Source: Hydromicrobium sp964517765
Lineage (GTDB): Bacteria; Actinomycetota; Humimicrobiia; Humimicrobiales; Humimicrobiaceae
Direction of reading: 5' to 3'
Length of the DNA stretch: 24,741 nt
Assembly: GCA_964517765.1 (NCBI GenBank)
Contig: CAZFEN010000021.1
Location: forward strand, 1-24,741
The translations under genes were made by a program, and so were the position numbers. Below the pieces are notes generated by a model. The model saw only the letters and a program-made list of their open reading frames with translations. It did not search any database and was not told the DNA's origin. Positions 15,855 through 23,225 of the stretch are shown piece after piece. Position 1 is the first letter of the stretch. Each line of letters begins with the position of its first letter.

Positions 15855-16601
15855 TTAACCTGTCATTATTATTGGTGAAGCTTTGAGATCGAAAGGATTG
15901 GTTCTGACAGCCAATGAGAATAAATATGGATAGTTGTTTTTCAGGTGTTTCATATATGCAATCCACTCTAAAATCATTGCATTGTAGGCTCTTTTGATAT
16001 CACCAATCAAATGCTCATAATCTGCTCCGGGTAACTTTTTAAAGTTTTCCCTCTTTTCCAATTCTTCGGTTAAATGGAATACAGCCCACAGAAGATCTGT
16101 AAATGATTCATGCTCCAGCAAGTTGGGGTTCTCCAGCAATCTTAGTAAAAACTCCCGCTTTTTGATTAAAAAATCTTTCAAATTTCCAAGATTTTCAGGA
16201 TTTATTTTGATATCTGACTTATATCCTTTAAATTTTTTATATGTATCTTTGAAGTCCTTAACTGTCCATTCCTTAACCCCGGAAAGATGTTCAATCAAAA
16301 TATTGCTGCTGGTATCATAGTCTGAAAGATAGGTTAAAAGTTTTGTACCGACTTCACTAAAGAAAGCCCCTATTACCATATTTAGTTTGGTAAGTAAAGC
16401 TTTCTTTTCCCTGTCACTCATAAGTCTATGAATAACTACTGTTACCAGAAAAACCTCTACGGGTAAAAATGCAATATCCCCCACCAGATATATGAAAATA
16501 TGATGCATGTCTTTAAAGATGACATAGTGGAGTATATAAAGTAACAAAGATAAGGATATTAAAATTACTCCTAAAATCAACTGCCACTTCATTTTTTTCA
16601 T
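15855..16601 (-). CDS. Two-TM membrane protein with soluble helical domain, function unknown
   Basis: 248 residues that I do not assign to a named family. Two hydrophobic helices (about 7-28 and 33-59) are joined by a short loop with F-K-D-M-H-H. The rest (about 60-248) is charged and mostly helical by composition, with K-L-N-M-V-I-G-A-F-F-S-E-V-G just after the membrane and a C-terminal E-W-I-A-Y-M-K-H-L-K-N-N-Y-P-Y-L-F-S-L-A-V-R-T-N-P-F. The soluble part should face the cytoplasm if both helices cross. No cysteine pairs or nucleotide motifs are visible. A good AGGAGG ribosome site precedes the ATG at 16601. It lies 76 nt after the ferritin stop, behind a hairpin, and 10 nt before the cytochrome b5-like gene, so a redox- or iron-related role is a guess from context. 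Confidence 0.85.
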   Translation of the reverse strand: MKKMKWQLILGVILISLSLLLYILHYVIFKDMHHIFIYLVGDIAFLPVEVFLVTVVIHRLMSDREKKALLTKLNMVIGAFFSEVGTKLLTYLSDYDTSSNILIEHLSGVKEWTVKDFKDTYKKFKGYKSDIKINPENLGNLKDFLIKKREFLLRLLENPNLLEHESFTDLLWAVFHLTEELEKRENFKKLPGADYEHLIGDIKRAYNAMILEWIAYMKHLKNNYPYLFSLAVRTNPFDLKASPIIMTG

Positions 16602-16621
16602 ATAAGCCTCCTCCTATAATA

Positions 16622-16652
16622 AGAAGGCTTTGCTTATGGTGCAAAGCCTTCT
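16622..16652 (-). terminator. Stem-loop between ferritin and two-TM genes (terminator or attenuator)
   Basis: A perfect 12-bp stem (AGAAGGCTTTGC at 16622-16633, inverse at 16641-16652) with a 7-nt loop. On the minus strand it is followed by TTATTATA, a weak T-tract, then the ribosome site of the next gene. It probably ends most ferritin transcripts while letting some continue into the two downstream genes. Confidence 0.75.
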
Positions 16653-16677
16653 ACTCTTAAGAATCTGCCTGCTTTGA

Positions 16678-17229
16678 CTATCTAAGAAATTTTCCTACAA
16701 AAGGAGAAGTTTCTCCTCTTCTTAAGAAATGACCGGATGGTCCTTCGCCGAGGAATTCTGAAAACCAGCTTTCATGCTCTATTTCTTCATTAAGTATAGA
16801 CAGAGCCAGGTCATAAGTCCTATGATCTTTTCCTGCTGTAATGTCGCAGAGATGCGTGTAACCTCTTACTGCGCATCTCTCAGCTTCAACCAGTACTTTA
16901 AGAATTGCCATTACATCCGTAGGATCTTTGGGTAGAGCGGCAGGAGGACAGGCTGATACATCATGAAAATCTTTCATGTGCTCTGGCAACTTTCCCCCAA
17001 GTTCATAAATTCTTGGAACAATTGCCTCAAAGTGATTTCTGTCTTCGATTCTTGCAGTTTCCGCTATCTCTTTTATTCCTTCTCCTTGAAGACCTATCAG
17101 GTTTGCTCTTAGTATGGTGTAGTAATAATAAGTGGTTAGTTCAGCTCCTGCGTTCTTTACTAAAAGTTCTATGATCTCATCTACGTTCAATCCTGCTTTT
17201 TCTACCATTTCTCTTGTTACTTTAGCCAT
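16678..17229 (-). CDS. Dps-like ferritin (DPSL-type)
   Basis: 183 residues of a four-helix ferritin-like protein that oxidises Fe2+ with peroxide or O2 and stores it, guarding DNA in anaerobes. Ferroxidase-type ligands are E30 in G-A-E-L-T-T-Y, E62/D63 with H66 in I-E-D-R-N-H-F-E, E115/E117 in V-E-A-E-R, and E149-x-x-H152 in N-E-E-I-E-H-E. Cysteines C94 (A-C-P-P), C119 and C128 recall the conserved cysteines that set DPSL proteins apart from classical Dps; the intrasubunit carboxylate arrangement is bacterioferritin-like. The ATG at 17229 has a GAAAGGGG ribosome site. It has a strong promoter with a built-in dyad (17303-17331) and heads a set with the two-TM and cytochrome b5-like genes. The DPSL assignment is from motif memory, not a search. 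Confidence 0.9.
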   Translation of the reverse strand: MAKVTREMVEKAGLNVDEIIELLVKNAGAELTTYYYYTILRANLIGLQGEGIKEIAETARIEDRNHFEAIVPRIYELGGKLPEHMKDFHDVSACPPAALPKDPTDVMAILKVLVEAERCAVRGYTHLCDITAGKDHRTYDLALSILNEEIEHESWFSEFLGEGPSGHFLRRGETSPFVGKFLR

Positions 17230-17302
17230 TTAATACCCCTTTCTATTATTTTGATAGTTTTAATATGAGTAAATCTTTTCAGTTATCTAATTTATATCTA
17301 TA

Positions 17303-17331
17303 ACTATATAAGAATTAATCTTATTTGTCAA
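17303..17331 (-). promoter_or_regulatory. Ferritin promoter with palindromic operator in the spacer
   Basis: On the minus strand: -35 TTGACA (17326-17331), a 17-nt spacer, and -10 TATAGT (17303-17308). The perfect inverted repeat ATAAGA-TTAAT-TCTTAT (17308-17324) fills the spacer and touches the -10, so a bound repressor would block RNA polymerase. The AT-rich dyad and the gene content suggest a PerR/Fur-like regulator, though it is not an exact PerR box. Confidence 0.75.
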
Positions 17332-17412
17332 TTATTTTTATAAAATAAAATACCAGGGTAAAGTATTAAGATAACATACACTATCGCTCCCCTCAAGAGC
17401 TCCTTCTAAATA

Positions 17413-17440
17413 TTGACAATGCACTTCAAACTGATATCAT
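17413..17440 (+). promoter_or_regulatory. Sigma-A-type promoter of the SIMPL-domain gene
   Basis: TTGACA (17413-17418, perfect), a 16-nt spacer, and TATCAT (17435-17440, 5 of 6). The leader would be about 57 nt. The same -10 sequence is used in the glycosyltransferase promoter. Confidence 0.62.
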
Positions 17441-17503
17441 TATTTAAGATACACAAATTATCATATACACAAAAGTTTGAAATATATGCTCAAGAGGTAA
17501 TAT

Positions 17504-18232
17504 ATGATTAAAGAAAATTCAAATAAGATTATTTATTTTGCTATTATTCTGGGCATATGCCTGATAATAAGCGCTACAATAGGTGCTTTCACTTTTTATA
17601 TAGTGAGGTCACCTGAGGATACTCTCTCTGTAACCGGCTCGGTCAGAGAAAGAGTTACTTCGGATGTTATCAAATGGACCTCTAATTTTTCAAGAACCGT
17701 TCCGGCCGAGGAGTTGAGGTCCGGTTACCAGATGATGCAAAATGACCAGATAAAGGTACTTAATTTCTTTGATAATAATGGATTTACCGAAGAAGACCTG
17801 ATAATATCACCGGTATTTATGGAGCAATTATATTTGTATGATCCAAATGCTCCGAAGGAAAACGCTTTGAGACAGACCGTAGAAATTCAGTCTACCGATG
17901 TTGAAAAGATCACAAGTATGGCTAAAAATACACAGCAGCTAATAGATCAGGGGGTCATATTTTCAACTCAGTCCCTTGAATATACTTACTCTAAACTTCC
18001 GGAATTACGAATAAGTCTTATTCCTGATGCAATTAATGACGCTAAATTAAGAGCCCAGAAAATCGCCGAAGGAAGCGGCAAAGAAATCGGAGTCATAAAA
18101 TCGGCAACCCTTGGCGTGGTCCAGGTTTTACCGGTTGGATCCACCGAAGTCTCGGATTGGGGAACCTATGATACTTCGACAATAGAAAAAGAGGTTATGA
18201 TACCGGTCACGGTAATTTTTACGCTGAAATAG
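17504..18232 (+). CDS. Membrane-anchored SIMPL-domain (DUF541) protein
   Basis: 242 residues. One N-terminal hydrophobic helix (about 10-33) anchors the protein, with the remainder outside the membrane. The SIMPL/DUF541 domain (about 40-240) starts S-V-T-G-S-V-R-E-R-V-T-S-D and shows the family's D-A-x-x-D-A-K-L-R-A-Q-K-I-A-E-G-S-G near residue 180-195. Family members such as BP26 form periplasmic or surface rings, and the family is linked only loosely to envelope stress, so no precise role can be given. An AGAGGT ribosome site lies 6 nt before the ATG. It is divergent from the ferritin gene and followed by 210 nt containing a palindrome before the P-type ATPase. Confidence 0.9.
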   Translation: MIKENSNKIIYFAIILGICLIISATIGAFTFYIVRSPEDTLSVTGSVRERVTSDVIKWTSNFSRTVPAEELRSGYQMMQNDQIKVLNFFDNNGFTEEDLIISPVFMEQLYLYDPNAPKENALRQTVEIQSTDVEKITSMAKNTQQLIDQGVIFSTQSLEYTYSKLPELRISLIPDAINDAKLRAQKIAEGSGKEIGVIKSATLGVVQVLPVGSTEVSDWGTYDTSTIEKEVMIPVTVIFTLK

Positions 18233-18276
18233 ATTGACCCCGGTATCAATATTTTTATCAGTAGATATTTAGTCTT

Positions 18277-18291
18277 TATCAATAATTGATA
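18277..18291. promoter_or_regulatory. 7-1-7 palindrome TATCAAT-A-ATTGATA upstream of the P-type ATPase
   Basis: A perfect 15-bp inverted repeat with 7-bp arms and a one-base centre, an architecture typical of Fur/PerR-type operators. The same half-site TATCAAT also occurs at 18244-18250 and 18355-18361 in this 210-nt gap. It lies about 150 nt before the ATPase ATG, where a regulator of ion transport could bind. No matching promoter next to it is clear. Confidence 0.5.
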
Positions 18292-18442
18292 TTAATCTCC
18301 ATGTAATAATCCTGTCTTATTTCCCTTTATCTAAGAACCGGCAAGTATTTATATTATCAATAGCTAATTATATAAAAAATACTATAATATTGTTTTGATC
18401 ACGAGTCTTCGATTATATATTAAAGTTTTTTAGACAACTTAC

Positions 18443-21223
18443 ATGAAAATAGAATATTACAAACTTGACGAAAAAAAGTTATTCGAAACTCTCAAAGTAA
18501 ACTCAAATGGCCTGACAGACAAGGAAGCAAAAAAAAGACTTGAAATCTATGGACCAAATGTAATCAGGGAAAAGAAAAAAAGATCCCTTGTTTTAAGATT
18601 CATTGATAATTTTATCCATCTGTTTGCAATAATTCTCTGGGTCGCTGCAGGGCTCTGTTTTATTCCGGGGGTTGACATGCCTCAGCTGGGGTACGCAATA
18701 ATTCTTGTCATCATAATAAATGCAATTTTTAGTTTTATGCAGGAATATAAAGCAGAAAAAGCTCTGGAGTCTCTAAAAAAATTTCTCCCTTCAAACTCTA
18801 CAGTACTAAGAGGCGGAGAAGTTATCGAAATACAATCAATGGAGCTTGTACCCGGAGATATTCTTATTCTAAATGAAGGAGATAATATTTCTGCAGATGC
18901 AAGACTCATTGAATCATTCAATATAAGAACCAATAACTCTGTACTCACCGGCGAATCCGACCCGCAGCGAAAAAGCACCGTACCCATAATAGGAAGGAAT
19001 ATCGATCCTTTAAGGCTTACAAATGTGGCTTATGCCGGTACCAGTGTGAGTTCCGGAAGCGGTAAGGCAATCGTTTATGCAACCGGAATGGAAACCGAAT
19101 TTGGTAAAATAGCTAACCTGACCCAGGGGATAAAAGAAGAGTTGAGCCCACTTCAGAAAGAGATAAACAAAGCAAGCCAGACACTGGTATATATCGCATT
19201 GGCAATAGGATTTCTATTTTTCATTTTATCTCTTACTATAGCCAAACTTGGTTTTATAGGTTCCTTTATATTTGCCATAGGTATTCTGGTAGCATTTATT
19301 CCCGAAGGGCTGCTCCCTACTGTAACCCTTGCACTGGCACTCGGCGTCCAGAAAATGGCAAAAAGGAACGCTGTAATAAAAAAATTATCTTCTGTCGAAA
19401 CACTCGGCAGTACTACAGTAATATGTACTGATAAAACCGGGACCCTGACCCAGAATGAAATGACGGTAAGAGAAATATGGTTGAATGGAGAGAGTTACAG
19501 TATCACCGGTCACGGTTATAATCCTGAAGGCGACTTTATATTGAATAACAAAAAGCTTGAAAAGAAAGAGGTTCTGAATATATTCAAAAACTTCTCAAGG
19601 GCAATATCTTATTGTAATAATTCAAGGCTTTATTTCGACAGCAGTAATAACACCTGGATAATAAAAGGAGATCCAACTGAGGGAGCCCTTCTTGTCATAG
19701 CAAAAAAAACCGGCTTTGATTATGAAAATGAACTTAAAACCGAACCCCGGATATTTCTCCTTCCTTTTGATTCCAACCGTAAAAAAATGAGTTCTATCCA
19801 TAAAACATCAGATGGCGTCAGAGCTTTTGTAAAAGGCGCTCCTAAAGAGATGCTTTCGATCTGTAAAAAAATAGAGATAAATGGTCAGATAAAGGAACTT
19901 ACCAATAAGATTAGAGACAGCATACTAAAGTATAATGATGATTATGCAGGAAGGGCCCTGAGGGTCCTCGCAATTGCTTACAAAGATCTGACAGCTTCTC
20001 GAAATGAATACGCTATAGATAATGTCGAAAAAGACCTGGTATTTCTTGGACTCACAGCAATGATCGATCCCCCGAGACCCGAGGTCGAAGAAGCAATAAA
20101 AAAATGCTATCAGGCTGGAATAAAGATAATAATGATCACCGGTGATTATGGTCTTACTGCCAATACAATCGCCAGAAAGATCGGTATCGTCAAAGGTGAA
20201 TCTAAAATTTATCTTGGAACAGATATAGAAAGCATGTCCGATAAAAAATTAAAGGAGGTTTTGAAACAGGATAATATAATATTTGCAAGAGTCTCGCCGG
20301 AACATAAGATGCGCATTGCCATGGCTTTAAAGAAAAACGGTGAAATCGTGGCTATGACCGGTGATGGAGTAAATGATGCTCCGGCTCTCAAGGCTGCAGA
20401 TATAGGAATAGCAATGGGTATTTCTGGTACCGATGTGGCAAGAGAAGCCTCGGATATGATACTTACTGATGATAACTTTGCCAGCATCGTTAATGCTATC
20501 GAAGAAGGCCGTACCGTTTTTGAAAATCTGAGAAAGTTTATCCATTATATCCTGGCCAGTAACATCCCGGAAGCAGTTCCTTTTATTTCAATGGTCCTAT
20601 TTAAAATCCCCTTACCGCTTACGGTAATGCAGATACTCGCAATTGACCTCGGGACAGATATTCTACCATCCCTTGCTCTCGCTTCGGAACCTCCTGAACC
20701 GGGAATAATGAAGAGGCCCCCCAGACCGCGGAATGAGAGATTACTGACCGCCAGGGGTATGATCAGAGCTTATCTGATACTGGGACCTATCGAGGCAGCA
20801 GCCGCAATGATAGCTTTCCTCATGGTTTATTTCAATAATGGTTTTACTCTTTCCAAAATTCAGGAAATCGGAGTGGATCCCAATAATTATGTCTCAAGTC
20901 CAATATATCAATCTGCGATAACAGCATCTTTTGCTGCAATAGTTCTGTCACAGATTGGGAATGCATTTGCGAACAGGACAACATATGATTCTGTGTTTAA
21001 AGCAGGATTCTTTAGAAACAGGTTACTTTTATGGGCAGTACTGGGGGAAGTAACCATATTGAGTATGCTGATTTATATTCCCGGACTCAATGGTGTTTTC
21101 AATCATTATCCAATTGGATGGAGTTCATGGATAATTCCGATTTTATTTATTCCATCCGTCTTGATAATCGAAGAAATAAGAAAGCTGATAATAAGGCATT
21201 TCAAAAAAACATCTTATGCCTGA
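18443..21223 (+). CDS. P-type cation ATPase, type II with Na,K-ATPase-like (IIC) ion-site motifs
   Basis: 926 residues, a full P2-type ATPase with ten expected helices and an N-terminal cation-ATPase domain. The phosphorylation site is D330-K-T-G-T-L-T, the actuator motif T169-G-E-S, nucleotide-binding K-G-A-P (464-467), hinge T-G-D-G-V-N-D-A-P (639-647). Helix 4 reads P287-E-G-L-L-P-T-V-T, close to the Na,K-ATPase P-E-G-L-L-A-T-V-T. Helix 5 has S706-N-I-P-E710 and helix 6 I-D735-L-G-T-D739, matching the SNIPE and IDLGTD motifs of type IIC pumps rather than Ca2+ pumps. In helix 8 the aligned site-III Asp appears as Asn in S-Q-I-G-N. Probably a Na+, K+ or H+ pump, but the ion is unproven. Two TrkA genes follow. 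The ribosome site before the ATG is poor. Confidence 0.93.
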   Translation: MKIEYYKLDEKKLFETLKVNSNGLTDKEAKKRLEIYGPNVIREKKKRSLVLRFIDNFIHLFAIILWVAAGLCFIPGVDMPQLGYAIILVIIINAIFSFMQEYKAEKALESLKKFLPSNSTVLRGGEVIEIQSMELVPGDILILNEGDNISADARLIESFNIRTNNSVLTGESDPQRKSTVPIIGRNIDPLRLTNVAYAGTSVSSGSGKAIVYATGMETEFGKIANLTQGIKEELSPLQKEINKASQTLVYIALAIGFLFFILSLTIAKLGFIGSFIFAIGILVAFIPEGLLPTVTLALALGVQKMAKRNAVIKKLSSVETLGSTTVICTDKTGTLTQNEMTVREIWLNGESYSITGHGYNPEGDFILNNKKLEKKEVLNIFKNFSRAISYCNNSRLYFDSSNNTWIIKGDPTEGALLVIAKKTGFDYENELKTEPRIFLLPFDSNRKKMSSIHKTSDGVRAFVKGAPKEMLSICKKIEINGQIKELTNKIRDSILKYNDDYAGRALRVLAIAYKDLTASRNEYAIDNVEKDLVFLGLTAMIDPPRPEVEEAIKKCYQAGIKIIMITGDYGLTANTIARKIGIVKGESKIYLGTDIESMSDKKLKEVLKQDNIIFARVSPEHKMRIAMALKKNGEIVAMTGDGVNDAPALKAADIGIAMGISGTDVAREASDMILTDDNFASIVNAIEEGRTVFENLRKFIHYILASNIPEAVPFISMVLFKIPLPLTVMQILAIDLGTDILPSLALASEPPEPGIMKRPPRPRNERLLTARGMIRAYLILGPIEAAAAMIAFLMVYFNNGFTLSKIQEIGVDPNNYVSSPIYQSAITASFAAIVLSQIGNAFANRTTYDSVFKAGFFRNRLLLWAVLGEVTILSMLIYIPGLNGVFNHYPIGWSSWIIPILFIPSVLIIEEIRKLIIRHFKKTSYA

Positions 21224-21339
21224 TAAAAATTTATAAACAGGATTTTTTGAAAAAAAACACAAAAGTTATAGAAAATAGTAAAATAAAGTCGAATCGATTA
21301 AATAAATTAATATTATTTTTTAAAAAATAAGGTGATTAA

Positions 21340-21987
21340 ATGCAAATTATAATAATGGGCTGCGGTAGAGTCGGATCACAGCTGGCAAATCTTTTATCTA
21401 TGGAAGGACATAAAGTCAGTATAATTGATATTAATCCAAAGGCTTTTAACCGGTTGGGTAAAAGCTTCAGGGGAACCACGGTCACCGGTTTTGGTTTCGA
21501 CAAAGAAATACTTGAAAAAGCAGGTATAGAACATGCAGATGCTTTTACTTCCGTCACAGAGGGTGATAACAGAAATATTGTAGGTGCTTTAGTAGCAAAA
21601 AGAGAATACAGGGTACCTATCGTAGTTGCAAGGATCTATGATCCCGTAAGGGCTCATGTATATAATAAACTGGGCATAATCACAATCTCTCCGACAACCT
21701 GGGGTGCAAATAAAATCAAGGAACTTATCTGCCATACTGATGTTTTATCGCAGGTAAGCCTGGGAAATGGCGAGGTAGAAATAGTAGAAGCGGAAGCCAG
21801 CACAAATTTAGCCGGATTTACAAGCGATAAAATCAATGTTCCCGGGGAGATTATGGTAGTATCCATAACCAGGCTGGGAAGAGCTTTTATCCCTGTAGTG
21901 GGGACAGTGATGAATCAGGGTGATTTGCTCCATATTGCCGTAGCTTCATCATCTATACCCCAGCTTAAACGAATTCTTGGAATATAG
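21340..21987 (+). CDS. TrkA/RCK regulatory protein (RCK_N + RCK_C)
   Basis: 215 residues. An N-terminal Rossmann RCK domain (about 1-120) has G7-C-G9-R-V-G12 and D30 at the end of strand 2, which bind NAD(H) or another nucleotide. A C-terminal RCK_C domain (about 130-215) ends with the usual G-D-L-L-H-I-A-V. Such cytosolic subunits gate Trk/Ktr K+ uptake proteins or other channels. AAGGTGAT precedes the ATG. The gene starts 117 nt after the ATPase and 8 nt before a second TrkA gene, forming a pair like the two half-size Trk genes known in actinobacteria. No TrkH/KtrB-like membrane partner is in the window. Confidence 0.94.
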   Translation: MQIIIMGCGRVGSQLANLLSMEGHKVSIIDINPKAFNRLGKSFRGTTVTGFGFDKEILEKAGIEHADAFTSVTEGDNRNIVGALVAKREYRVPIVVARIYDPVRAHVYNKLGIITISPTTWGANKIKELICHTDVLSQVSLGNGEVEIVEAEASTNLAGFTSDKINVPGEIMVVSITRLGRAFIPVVGTVMNQGDLLHIAVASSSIPQLKRILGI

Positions 21988-21995
21988 GAGGACTT

Positions 21996-22397
21996 ATGAA
22001 TGTTTTAATTATAGGCGCAGGTAAAATTGGTACAAGCATCACAAAATATATGGCTGAAAAGGGACACAGGGTTTCGATTATAGAAAAGAACGAAACTGTT
22101 TGTAATGGATTTGAAAAAATGAAAGGTGTCACATTATACTGTGGTGACGGATGTGATCCGAGTATTCTGGAAAATGCCGGTATAAAAATAGCAGATGTCG
22201 TAGTAGCAGTCACGGGAGATGACGAGGATAACCTCGTAGTAGCGCAGCTTTCAAAACTTCAGCCCAACATGCCAAAAGTTATTTCTATCATAAATCACCC
22301 TAAAAATGAATGGCTTTTCAATAAAAACTGGGGTGTGGATGCGGCTGAAAGCCCTACTTCGATAATTTCAAGATTACTTGAAAAAGATATTAAATAA
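21996..22397 (+). CDS. TrkA-type RCK_N-only protein
   Basis: 133 residues comprising only the nucleotide-binding RCK_N fold: G7-A-G9-K-I-G12, E30 ending strand 2, C-G-D-G-C-D-P-S-I-L and V-A-V-T-G-D-D-E-D-N. The RCK_C domain of the upstream neighbour is absent, and the reading frame stops cleanly about 60 nt before a terminator, so this is a complete short protein rather than a visible frameshift. A perfect GGAGG ribosome site overlaps the upstream stop region, so the pair is coupled and probably forms hetero-oligomers. E30 instead of D30 is compatible with NAD binding. Target channel not seen. Confidence 0.92.
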   Translation: MNVLIIGAGKIGTSITKYMAEKGHRVSIIEKNETVCNGFEKMKGVTLYCGDGCDPSILENAGIKIADVVVAVTGDDEDNLVVAQLSKLQPNMPKVISIINHPKNEWLFNKNWGVDAAESPTSIISRLLEKDIK

Positions 22398-22450
22398 GAT
22401 ATAGAAATTTTGTAAAAAGTAATATTTTAGGTATTTAAAATAAGAATCAA

Positions 22451-22486
22451 AAAAACAGCCGCTATAGTCAAATAGTGGCTATTTTT
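22451..22486 (+). terminator. Terminator of the TrkA pair
   Basis: Stem AGCCGCTAT (22457-22465) pairs with ATAGTGGCT (22472-22480), 9 bp with one G-T pair and a 6-nt loop, followed by ATTTTT and preceded by an A run. A classic intrinsic terminator shape, 60 nt after the stop of the second TrkA gene. Confidence 0.8.
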
Positions 22487-22492
22487 AAAAGA

Positions 22493-22532
22493 AAGATTGT
22501 CAGAAATACAGGTCTTTGTGACAAATCTTATT
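22493..22532 (+). other. Second stem-loop behind the TrkA terminator
   Basis: AAGATTGTCA and TGACAAATCTT pair as a 10-bp stem with a single-base bulge and a large loop, followed by T/A-rich sequence. It may be a back-up terminator or a structured leader for the small membrane-protein gene that starts ~170 nt on. Confidence 0.4.
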
Positions 22533-22703
22533 ATTTATTCTTTTGTAATAAATTAAACGATATAATATTAAAATAATTACTGATAATAGAAGCCCAATAA
22601 AAACATGGAAAGAATTGGTTCTCATTCAAGAGACCAAAGAAAGGAAGGCAAAATGACTGACAATGATGATTTATGTAAACAACCTATCAAGGAGAGTAAA
22701 AAA

Positions 22704-22883
22704 ATGAGAAATAACAGTGGCTCAGGGATCGCAGGTGCAGCTTATTTTATGGCTTTTATTGGTGCAGCAGTCTTTTACATTCAGCAGGCAGCCAGTTTTG
22801 GAGCTGGATTTATTGGTTTCTTAAAAGCTCTTGTATGGCCAGCGTTTCTGATTTACGAGCTGCTGCATCATATAATGATGTAA
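22704..22883 (+). CDS. Small membrane protein, 59 residues
   Basis: The protein starts M-R-N-N-S-G-S-G-I-A-G-A-A-Y-F-M and has two hydrophobic stretches (about 8-25 and 29-52) with Y-I-Q-Q-A, G-F-L-K-A and V-W-P-A-F-L-I-Y-E-L-L near the C-terminus. I recall similar ~60-residue membrane proteins in many bacteria, all unnamed. The start at 22704 is chosen because AAGGAG lies at ideal spacing and the conserved-looking part begins there. In-frame ATGs at 22653 (with AAGGAAGG) and 22605 would add 17 or 33 charged, poorly conserved-looking residues. It has no partner within 340 nt. Function unknown. Confidence 0.7.
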   Translation: MRNNSGSGIAGAAYFMAFIGAAVFYIQQAASFGAGFIGFLKALVWPAFLIYELLHHIMM

Positions 22884-23225
22884 TATTTTTTAAGTTATAA
22901 TAGTAGTTAATATAAAAAGCTTTATTTGCTTCGGATAAGGTTATCTGTCTATTGTTAAATGAATATTAAGTAAAAGATTTCTAGTTGTAGAAAGCTGCCA
23001 GATCTTTGAGTTTATTAAAATGTAGGTATTTTACTCTTTATAATAGCGCTTAACATAGAGAAACGAATAATTACTATAATTTACTTTAAGAAGCAGGGAA
23101 ATCCTATTTAAACTAAAAGTTAAGAATAATTTGTATCTTTATAACCGTCACTGCATTAGTCATCAATATAGAAAATACATAAAAGTTAAGCTAAAATAGA
23201 ATAAATAAATTACTTATTTTTTATT
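22884..23225. other. 342-nt intergenic region before the lipoprotein gene
   Basis: Very AT-rich with no convincing gene, terminator or promoter. Two TATAAT strings (23039 and 23075) lack good -35 partners. A short direct repeat TAAAAGTTAAG occurs at 23114-23124 and 23180-23190, 66 nt apart. Otherwise I see nothing in it. Confidence 0.6.

Larger units (their letters stand above)
22398..22703. other. 306-nt gap between the TrkA pair and the small membrane protein
   Basis: It holds the TrkA terminator (22451-22486), a second bulged stem-loop (22493-22532), an AT-rich stretch, and from 22605 the possible N-terminal extension of the small membrane-protein gene. No other gene or repeat is visible. 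Confidence 0.65.

Noticed and set aside
18233..18442. Possible ion or c-di-AMP riboswitch ahead of the P-type ATPase
   Set aside because: The gap is AT-rich and lacks the conserved GC-paired core elements of the yybP-ykoY or ydaO classes; only DNA palindromes are seen.
21031..21330. 99-codon plus-strand frame overlapping the end of the P-type ATPase
   Set aside because: It is a shifted frame within the ATPase that runs into AT-rich spacer; the translation is low-complexity and has no ribosome site.
23039..23080. Promoter for the lipoprotein gene at the TATAAT strings
   Set aside because: Neither has a recognisable -35 at 16-18 nt, and TATAAT is expected by chance in DNA this AT-rich.
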